The notes beneath the pieces were generated by a model. That model saw nothing but the letters and a program-made list of their open reading frames with translations, had not been told where the DNA came from and searched no databases. 64,000 bases of DNA, from the NCBI GenBank assembly GCA_002118135.1, contig BDIU01000276.1, positions 45,143-109,142 of the forward strand, in the 5' to 3' direction. The DNA is from Trebouxia sp. TZW2008 (Eukaryota > Chlorophyta > Trebouxiophyceae > Trebouxiales > Trebouxiaceae). Below, piece by piece: positions 46,201 through 54,400 of this stretch. Made by a program: the position numbers and the translations under genes. Each line of letters starts with the position of its first letter. Position 1 is the stretch's first letter.

Positions 46201-49200
46201 GGCAATGAATGAACAGAATGTCAACAATGACAGGCAGGCAGTTGTCAGTAAACCCCACCACCACCTTTCTTCCCTCCCTCTTCTCCCCCTTGCGGTGACA
46301 GCTTCTCAGCAGGGGCAGACAGGGCCCCCACCAGCGAAACAAGCAGCACAACGAGCAGCGCGGCACAAATATTGAGAGGGTTGTTGATGTTAGACAGGTT
46401 TCTTACCATAGAAATATAGGGTGCCGATCATGACCGCTGCTGACAATTCCTCTGCAGGTGCAAACAGCCCAACTAGTAGCAAAGGGCGTAGAAAATCCTC
46501 AAATAGCCGCCGGCTGACACCGTACCTGTGCAAAACACGGAACTTGAGCAACACAAGATTGAGCGCTTTTCCATGCCTGCCACAGCTGTCACAAACACAA
46601 ACTTCAGAGCTGATGTTTACAGCAAACTGTGCAGTACTTGTTTTTGAAATTTAGGGGCATGAAGCTTGAATTACCAACTGGCTGTGCAGATTTGAAAAGC
46701 AAGAGAAAATTTCCTTCTCAGAACAGTTTTTGATGCAGATAAGCCTGAAAAGCTGCAGCTTTTTGGTCCAAGTTGAGGTGGTGTCTGCAGACAAGTGCCA
46801 CAGCAATTTGAGCACAGTGCTGACGCAGAGGTGCTTGACACTGTCGTGACTTTGAAATTGCTTGGAAATATCATGGTTCAGCAGCGTATCCCAAGCCTTG
46901 TGTACAGCGACGACATGTCTTCTGAGTAGCTGACCCAAATAAACAGAGCGAAAACGCTGTGCCTACTTGCGCAACAGAAACCCACTATCATGTCTACACG
47001 GAATGGCGTCACAAACTATCGAAAATCCAAAGGGGTATAAGAACATCTTGGCATGCCTTCATTATACAATGGTATACAGCGTAGACAGTGTCATGAAAGC
47101 TATCAAAACGAGATCATGCATATGCGCAATTGATGAAGTGATTCATGCAACCAATCCAGATGGAGACAGCATCGACAAGGTTTTGTACATTCTGGAAAAG
47201 GCATTGACACAGGCACATGGCGCTCCACACAGCACAACATGGCAGGAATGGCAGCAGCATAACCTTCCAGTCTATGACACCATCCAGGCCGAATGATAGC
47301 TAGGGGGTTACATCAAAAAGAGAGTCCGAGTGGACAGAAATGCTGTACAAGGTTATGTGGGATTGGTAGCAAGACATGCAACCTTCATAAGGACAATGTT
47401 CGCTTTGGTCTAGAGACCTTTAGCTTGACAATGTCAGCTCGCTCTGAAATTCTTGATGGCTTTCCGGGTTCCATGCTTGTCAATATGCCAAACGAAGAAA
47501 TTTTAACTTTGGCTGAGCTATGCTCCGCAAGAGAGATGTCTCAAGCCAAACAGAATATAACTGTGTACGAATCCGCTAAATTTGATAGTTCACCGGATTG
47601 GAACTTTGTGAAAGCACCTCAACGAAATAACCTCATCGAAATTGTTCTGGAAGACAAAAGTACTTTCATCTGTGGTGAAGATCAGCCAATTCTCAGCATG
47701 CATGGAAGTCAAAAGGCCGCCAATCTTCAGCAAGGTGACTTGCTAGTCACCAAGCAAGGCTTGCAAGCTCTCAATGATGATCAGTGGCAGCTGGTGATTG
47801 GAAGTCTATTTGGTCGAGGAGATGTGAAACCAAAAGGAAAATTTGGAGCGTTGCTGCAAGTCTACCACCAGATGAACCAAAAAGATTACTGTGAATGGAA
47901 AGCACAAGTTATGCAAACAGAGCTTCGACAGGTTCCTGGCAAGGGCAATTATGGTGCTGACCGAATAGGCTTTGTCACTTTACCTTTTGCATGCTCAGAA
48001 CCTTTTGTTGCAAGACATGTTCCAGATTGGATGATTTCAAAATTAGATGCACGAGCCATAGCTGTGTGGTACATGGACAGCGGAGCCTTATCCAAAGATA
48101 GCCTCTCTGCTATTTTGCCTTTGGGAAATCATGATGAGGATAGTCATCAATCGGCTCTCACAGATCGACATCACTGCTCAATATCGCTGGAAGAAGCGAA
48201 ATATCGAAATTATTGTAGAGGAGAAGGCATGTCGGCAATTCATGCAGGCAATTCAACCCCATTGCCACGTTTCTACCAAAGAAACATATCATTGAACTGC
48301 AACGTTGTTCAGATTGTGATGTGCCCTGATGAAGCAACAGCCGACTAATGTGACATTTAGATGCAACTTTGGCTCATGGTGACAGAGCTGCTTTACACAC
48401 ACACTGATGTTAAACGCTTTCTCAGACCATTTGAGCAAGCATGTAAGCTCAAGGCGCGATGTGTGCAAAAGACATACTGGTCCAAACCAGCAACAAAAGA
48501 GAAACATGATCTGCTGCAATGCCCAGCAGAAGGTGACTAGTGTTCAAACCTGATCGTTATGTGGCATGGCTAAAGCATGTAGTAAAGTAGTGTGTGGTAA
48601 CAGCATGTGGTTATGCTGGCTGCTCACCTTTGAAACAAGTCCCAGGCGCTCATTTTGTCATACATCTCAAAAGTGGCTGGCGATCTGTCATAGTCCAAAA
48701 TGCTGTACAGCAGCGGCAGCATTGTCAACCTGTCAGCCAAGGGAATGGTCCTGCATGCCAAAACAGACAATCAAGGTCAGCATTTGTTGACTTGTGAAGC
48801 CATTGCTGTTTGGTGCCCAAGAGTGTGCATCAGAACTTGAGCCTTGGCTACCTGTCAGCCAAAAGGATTGTCTGTCAGTGAAGACAATACATGTGTGATT
48901 GTTGACTGCGATATCTGTTTGATCTGTACTATCACGCATTATCACTCTATGATCTGTGTTATCGCTCATGAATGCCAACAGCCAGGATAGATACATGAGT
49001 GATATGGCGCCTAGGCTCATCACCAAAGGAGGGCCCTCCATAGCAAGGACAGTCAGGTCAGCACCTCAATGTGCAGTGGCTCAAGTGAAACCTTGTTCAG
49101 GAGCATTTTTGCATTGGATTACATACTTGGAGCAAAACGTTTGTGTAATACAGCTGTAGTCTCTCACCCAAAACAAAGTGAATTGATGAGGAGGGTGTTT

Positions 49201-50947
49201 GCTCAGGTCAGGTAATGCAAAACCAGTGGGGACCTAAAACACTAGTCAGACAGATTGCTACACAGACCAAGTCAGCGCAAATCACCTGAACAAGGGAAAG
49301 GTGTGGATGAATTGCCCAACTAGGGTAGGGTACTGCTCTTTCTTGGAGAAGACAGGGGCTTCCGTTGTCAAGCCCCTAGGGCTCCAGAAACCACTGGTTG
49401 TCCACTCTGTGAAGGGCCAAGGAATGCCCAACTCCCGGATCAATGCAAATATGTTGTGATACTGCAGCAAGCATAATGACTTGGCAAGCATGTTGTCAGA
49501 GGGTTTGAGAGTGTTGGATCATAAGGAACCGAGGACAAATTCAAAACACAACAGCAGATGGTGTTTGCTCTTTTCTTGCTTTCACATGGCAACCTCACAA
49601 GACTTTTGCAAGTATAGACTGTGGCAAAAATGCTCTCTGTGCCAATAGAGCTCAAGATCCCGCTGGTGGTCCAGCCTGTGAAGGGCCAAGGAATATCCAT
49701 CTCCCACATCAACGCAAATATGTTGTGATACTATAGCAAATGTCACGTTTTTTCCAATTTTGGAACATCATGTCCTCACGAAGCCACCGGATGCTCAACT
49801 CTCAGATCAAAGGAATATGCGGTGATACTGCAGCAAGCTGAGCCTTCAGCGGATACGCTACAGGACTGCAGCAAGCAGTGCTGCGCAATGATGTGCGCAT
49901 GCTCCGCAAGCATTAAGCGGGGATTAGCCACTAACCATAAGCTTTCAAAGACAAATGTCTGCAGCTATTTGCCCCTGGCGTGATTGAAATCTTTCATCTG
50001 ACAACAAGCAACAGATCAAATCAAACAATCAATCAAGGTAGGCAATGAGCTTTGTTACAAAGTGATTTACCTGGCATCCACAGCCCTGACCCCTGCTTCA
50101 ATGGCAAATCTGAACCTGATACGAACAAAAGACCAGACAAAAGACGCATACCTGATACCAGAAGCCCTTGACCCCTGCTTCGACAGCCCTGCCCTGCTCA
50201 GTGCGCCATCCAGCTGACAAGCCCCCAGGATTGGGTGAGCCATCTAGCAGGGTTACAGAATAACCCTGCTGAGACAGATGCTTTGCTGCTCCAAAACCTG
50301 CCAAAAAGAGTGATGTGATAGAGCATCTCAAGCTGAGGGACACAAGCTTTGCCGTTTCCAAACTTGCATGAGGCAGGGTACTTGTCTCATCAGGCATTGG
50401 TAAAAGAGCTGTCAAGCAAGGTGACACAATAGCCTTGCTGAGACAGATGCTGCGCTGCTCCAAAGCCTGCAAAGGTCTGTTTTAAGGCAGTTTTAAAGCA
50501 TAGAGCCTTTCACTAAGCAATTCAGGCAGATTGATGGCAGGCTGAATGCACAACGAGATGGGTGCATCCTTGCCCAGTGAGACAGCGTTTGAACAAGACG
50601 CGTGAGTAAGGCATTAGCTTGCCTGCCCAGCCCCCTCCGACTATGACGACCCGCTTGCCAGGCTCGCCGGTGTCTGCAGCTTCACTGTCTGACTTGCGCT
50701 TCTGCTTCGAGTCGCCATGAGCTTTGGGAGGCGTGGAGGAGGGTTTGAGTGCTGTCGACGAGGAGTTTGATCGGGATTTTGTGTTGGCAGCTGATGTTGA
50801 GTTCACCTGAGCTTGCGCGCAAATACGGTGGGCACAGGAATATGTCGGCAGACTGGATTTTTGCCATGTACGGTGTCGAGATGCTGTAAATGGTCTGGCC
50901 GTCCTGAGGTGCCAGGCATTCAGGGGCGCAAGTGCTTGGCACGGCAT
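43246..50947 (-). CDS. Plastid-type FAD amine oxidase (phytoene-desaturase superfamily)
   Basis: Nine exons close phase: 50623-50947, 50152-50297, 49286-49461, 48628-48750, 46407-46525, 45374-45616, 44663-44862, 44098-44241, 43246-43590, giving 606 aa. Residues 1-95 are a Ser/Thr/Arg/Lys-rich plastid-like transit region. The dinucleotide-binding motif VVIVGGGWAGFGAAKHL starts near residue 99, followed by GYSVTLLDGSPNPGGL and AVEAGVKGFWYQ. Further landmarks are PWPFTEWTTSGFWSP, RPLLLVGLFAP, the WCKGSVSERIFSPLVE helix, and the C-terminal FAD motif NVFMAGDWVKGLDHGANGLS. The superfamily includes carotenoid desaturases/isomerases and amine oxidases of cyanobacterial descent; the substrate is unknown. 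Intron 1 has a GC donor (GGCAG|GCAAGC). Intron 4 (46526-48627, 2.1 kb, between exons 4 and 5) holds an antisense intein-like gene. It is divergent from HMGS across 539 bp. Confidence 0.85.
44285..44370 (-). repeat. Copy of amine-oxidase exon 8 edge with internal deletion
   Basis: Minus strand has an acceptor and then DEYKTEPGTVI fused directly to MPLSDAEII; the residues between (AADFYHSNTL) are deleted relative to the true exon at 44098-44241. Confidence 0.9.
46075..46335 (-). repeat. Copies of the 3' part of amine-oxidase exon 5
   Basis: A copy near 46090-46170 carries LSATVM-like words and a donor (TTCTATG|GTGAG). A second near 46270-46335 reads LLVxLVGALSAPAEKLS. The true exon (46407-46525) reads LLLVGLFAPAEELSAAVM. 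Confidence 0.72.
47003..47296 (+). CDS. Small ORF upstream of and overlapping the intein-like ORF
   Basis: ATG at 47003 opens a 97-residue frame (MASQTIENPKGYKNIL..., ending VYDTIQAE). Its TGA overlaps the ATG of the next ORF as ATGA at 47293-47296. No family recognised. Composition is coding-like and free of introns. Either this is a separate viral-style overlapping gene, or the two ORFs are one ancestral ORF split by a frameshift. Confidence 0.4.
   Translation: MASQTIENPKGYKNILACLHYTMVYSVDSVMKAIKTRSCICAIDEVIHATNPDGDSIDKVLYILEKALTQAHGAPHSTTWQEWQQHNLPVYDTIQAE
47293..48348 (+). CDS. Intein-like Hint + LAGLIDADG homing-endonuclease protein, freestanding
   Basis: 351 aa, no introns. Residues 17-32 form a Cys/His cluster (CCTRLCGIGSKTCNLH). 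Residues 56-150 follow the order of an intein N-terminal splicing domain: GFPGSMLVNMPNEEI (block A-like), a central variable part, then IEIVLEDKSTFICGEDQPIL (block B-like) and KAANLQQGDLLV. Two LAGLIDADG-type helices follow: LVIGSLFGRGD (167-177) and ARAIAVWYMDSG (253-264), each with the acidic residue near the end. Against active inteins, the nucleophile Cys/Ser at block A appears to be Gly, the block-B His is Gln (EDQP), and no C-terminal His-Asn is seen, so self-splicing should be dead. DNA cleavage may remain possible. It lies antisense within intron 4 of the amine oxidase gene. Origin from a large DNA virus or a degenerate mobile intein is inferred, not shown. Confidence 0.65.
   Translation: MIARGLHQKESPSGQKCCTRLCGIGSKTCNLHKDNVRFGLETFSLTMSARSEILDGFPGSMLVNMPNEEILTLAELCSAREMSQAKQNITVYESAKFDSSPDWNFVKAPQRNNLIEIVLEDKSTFICGEDQPILSMHGSQKAANLQQGDLLVTKQGLQALNDDQWQLVIGSLFGRGDVKPKGKFGALLQVYHQMNQKDYCEWKAQVMQTELRQVPGKGNYGADRIGFVTLPFACSEPFVARHVPDWMISKLDARAIAVWYMDSGALSKDSLSAILPLGNHDEDSHQSALTDRHHCSISLEEAKYRNYCRGEGMSAIHAGNSTPLPRFYQRNISLNCNVVQIVMCPDEATAD
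48840..49060 (-). repeat. Decayed copy near amine-oxidase exon 4
   Basis: At about 48845-48875 the minus strand has GACAATCCTTTTGGCTGACAGGT, matching GACCATTCCCTTGGCTGACAGGT at the start of the true exon (48628-48750). The rest of the interval, including an open minus frame near 48960-49040, has no recognisable parent. Confidence 0.6.
49635..49740 (-). repeat. Copy of the 5' half of amine-oxidase exon 3
   Basis: Minus strand reads YHNIFALMWEMDIPWPFTGWTT, against YHNIFALIRELGIPWPFTEWTT in the true exon at 49286-49461, then diverges. A further acceptor-edge fragment appears near 49810-49835. Confidence 0.9.
50415..50480 (-). repeat. Copy of the 5' edge of amine-oxidase exon 2
   Basis: Minus strand has an acceptor (TTTGCAG) and then GFGAAQHLSQQGYCVTLLD, against GFGAAKHLSQQGYSVTLLD in the true exon at 50152-50297. 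Confidence 0.92.
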
Positions 50948-51486
50948 GCTGTGCTATGCTAGATACCTATGCAGCCAAAACTTTTGCGGCTGGCTGCTTC
51001 AGCAACAATCGAGCGACTTTTCAACTTGCTAAGTCAGCCAGTCGATGCACAGCCGAGTGCGCGGCTCATGACACTTCGTCAAGCATGCGCAGGCCACAGA
51101 ACTCGCAATCTCGGTCAACGCAGAATACTTGGCAGAATACGGATCGGCAGACTTCCCAGCAGGCCTGCAACACCGCGCTGACGCGGATGCCCGGTACTCT
51201 AGCGCCATAGCTAACTATTATTCAAAACACTCTATACAAATCAATACAGGTCCTCAGGTTTCACACTACATCAACTGCGCGCCCGAGCCGAACACAAGTC
51301 GAGGGAGTGATCAGCTGACGGTCCGCTCCTGCAGCGAGCACCGTGCAGCATTTAGAGGCGTGGGTAGAGCCACTTGCAGAGCTGTCATTGTCCAGTCAAG
51401 TGTCATCAGCAGCTGCAGCGCAGCAATCGCTCCTTTCCCCTGAGTGACTCACCAGGAGAGGGCATGTTGAATACAAGCTGAAAGCA

Positions 51487-54400
51487 ATGGACAGACCGCC
51501 TAACATCGGCATACTGGCCATTGAGACATACTTCCCAAACCAATATGCAAGTGTGCTGCTGGCAGCTTCAGCTGTCTCAGGTCTGGCCTGGCTTGACTTG
51601 AACTTGTTCACGTGCAACAGGTTGATCAAGCAGAGCTAGAGGCACATGATGGAGTTAAGCCTGGAAAATACACAGTTGGTCTGGGACAGGTATCTTTTAG
51701 CTTGCTTATGGCTGCCTCAGACAGATCTTGACGCACACAGCTGCAATCAACAGTCACCTGACACAAATGTCATGCATGCACTGCAGACACGCATGGCTTT
51801 CTTTCTGGACAACGAGGATGTCGTTTCTGCAGCCATGACTGTCACCCATAACTTGCTGGATAAGTACAGTATAAATCCACGCAGCATAGGGAGGTAAGTA
51901 CATTTTTGCAGCCTTTCAGATGGTTATGTGGTTTTGCCTGAAGCTCACAGCAATACGATTTTAATGCCATTAGTGCAGCATGTTGCTCTTATGCATGTCA
52001 CTCATGTGCGTCACGCTCATGCACAGCAGGCCATAGACCAGCATGCTGTGCACAGATATGCGCCTTGCTGCTTTCAGCTACCAACCTCATGCATTCTGGG
52101 GGCAATTCAAGCTTGCTCATTGACTTCTATGCATGTGCTTCACCTCATGCTTCACAGTATCCACTTTTCACATCAAACAGTCCGCAAGTCTAGCAGCAGG
52201 TGATTGTGTTTGTACACCATTGTGGCAGTGAAACTGCAAAGCTGTGAACATGAGGTGAAGCATTTGTGGGTTTCTGATTGGCAAACTGACCTGCAGGCTA
52301 GAGGTGGGCACTGAGAGCAGTGTAGACAGAAGCAAGTCCATCAAGACATTCCTGATGACCTTGTTTCAGGAGTGTGGCAACAGTGACATTGAGGTGCCGC
52401 CCTTTTCTGGCAAGTCTTGTTCAGTCATTCTTGTGTGTCCACACATTGCTCAGACCATTTGCATAACGTCTTGGTGCAGTCGACAGGCGGGTGACTTCAT
52501 GTGCATGCAGCTTCTAGCAATGGAGTTCAAAAGCCCATGTTGGTGTACTGTGTTATGGCGTTTGCCAATTCCCTTTTCTTACGATGCATTCCTGTATGCA
52601 GGGTGTGGACAATGTGAACGCATGCTATGGCGGCACAGCTGGTCTGTACAACGCGGTCAACTGGATTGAATCAAGCGCCTGGGACGGCCGTTATGCCCTG
52701 GTAGTGGCTTCTGATGAAGCCGTCTACAGCAAAGGGCCTGCAAGGCCCTCTGGGGGTGCTGGGGCTATTGCATTCCTTGTAGGTACAGCTTGCCTTTTGC
52801 CATTGCTGTTTATCCTCTTCCATGATTGGCTGAAGGTTGTTGCTACTCTTGATTTCTGAAGAAGAAGAGGAGGAAGAAGAGGAGGAAGTAGAAGAAGACC
52901 TTTAGCATGGGCTTTCTACGGCCCTCAGGGGTGGCTGCAGTTGTTCCATTGTTTCTAAGAACAGATTGCTGCATGGCACTGGACAAGTTCTCTGCTCCAT
53001 ACTGTCTCTTGCTTCAGTACATGCAGAAGAAGTTCAACACAAAAGATCGGAGGAAGAGAGAACAGCAGCCACTGCAGTGACACAATTCTTGAGCATTAAA
53101 CTGTGAATGTGTGCTCTGTTTCCAATCTTGCACCTTCAGCATGCCTATACACGAAATGCCAGCTCTACTATTGCCATTTGTTGTTGAGTTACAGCATTTC
53201 CCCTGTCCTTGCACTGTTTGGTGTGAATGCTGCTGCTATGTAACTATTGTGTGCAAGCTTTTCGCAAACACATGTAATGCGGCGAGGTATTTCTTCTGCC
53301 AATGTGTCCTGCTGTATCGCTCAAGGCTGCCTGAAGGAGCAACGATGAGCGTGAGTATTGTTTACATGAGTATTGTCTACATGTGCAGCAGCATTGTCTG
53401 GTTTGTTTTGTCACATCAGAACTACACAGCAGCATTGTCTGGTCTCTTTTCTTCACATCATAACTTCACAGCACAGAGACTCAAGGTCAAAATTGCTCAT
53501 TGCATGTACATTGTGCATTCTGAGGCAGCAAAAACAATGCTTACTGCACGCGCATTCAAGACAGAGCACAGAATTTTACATGGTGATGCAGGTCCTGATG
53601 CGCCCCTAGTACTGGAGCGAGGCCTGACTTCTTGTCACATGGAGCACGCCTATGACTTCTACAAGCCCTGCGGGCTTTACCCAAAGGTAGGCTGTTACCT
53701 TTTTTTGGCAAGCAGTGCACACTTTCTTGAGCAAGCTCTGACCAAACTGACTTAGAATACACCCTCACACTTCTCACTTGCTATACCCCATATTGTTGCC
53801 GCAGCATTTTGCCCTCTAGGGGCAGGATTATGCATGCTATTTGTATGGCTCAACCTGTCATTGTTGCACTGCAGGGATTTCATAGTCACTGCGCTGCAGC
53901 TCACTATTCGTTTTCCATGCTGTCAATTTGAGAGCAGGCATGCAATATTGTGGTGTGCCGCAGCATAATGAGCCGTTTGCTAAATTCAGGTCAACAAGAT
54001 AAATGGTCACACAGAAGCTTGAGTGCACCGTACAAACCCGGCATGTCCCTCTATAACCCTACGTAACATTTCACTCCCCTTGCAGTTACTGCTTTGCGAG
54101 CCCTGTGAGGCAACACTGGCCACTACTCCCCTGTGTTGTCTGCCTGCAGGTAGATGGGCCGCTGTCGTTGAAGTGCTACATGCAAGCTTTGCAAAGATGC
54201 TACATCAGGCTGTGTCATAAAGCAGAGCTGCGCAAGACTCTTGATGTGGCCAATCCCAAGCACCCACATGCACCTGACAGTGCTAATCTGCCTCTAGCCT
54301 CCCATCACTCAGTGTCTGCACAAGCGGCAGGTAAACAGTCACAACCTAAGTCACAACCCAAACAGTCAAGCGATTCACAAGTGCATGTATGCTGTGTGAA

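Noticed and set aside
48960..49045. Hydrophobic minus-strand frame as an extra amine-oxidase exon
   Set aside because: The flanking exons (49286-49461 and 48628-48750) join in phase and match the family without it.
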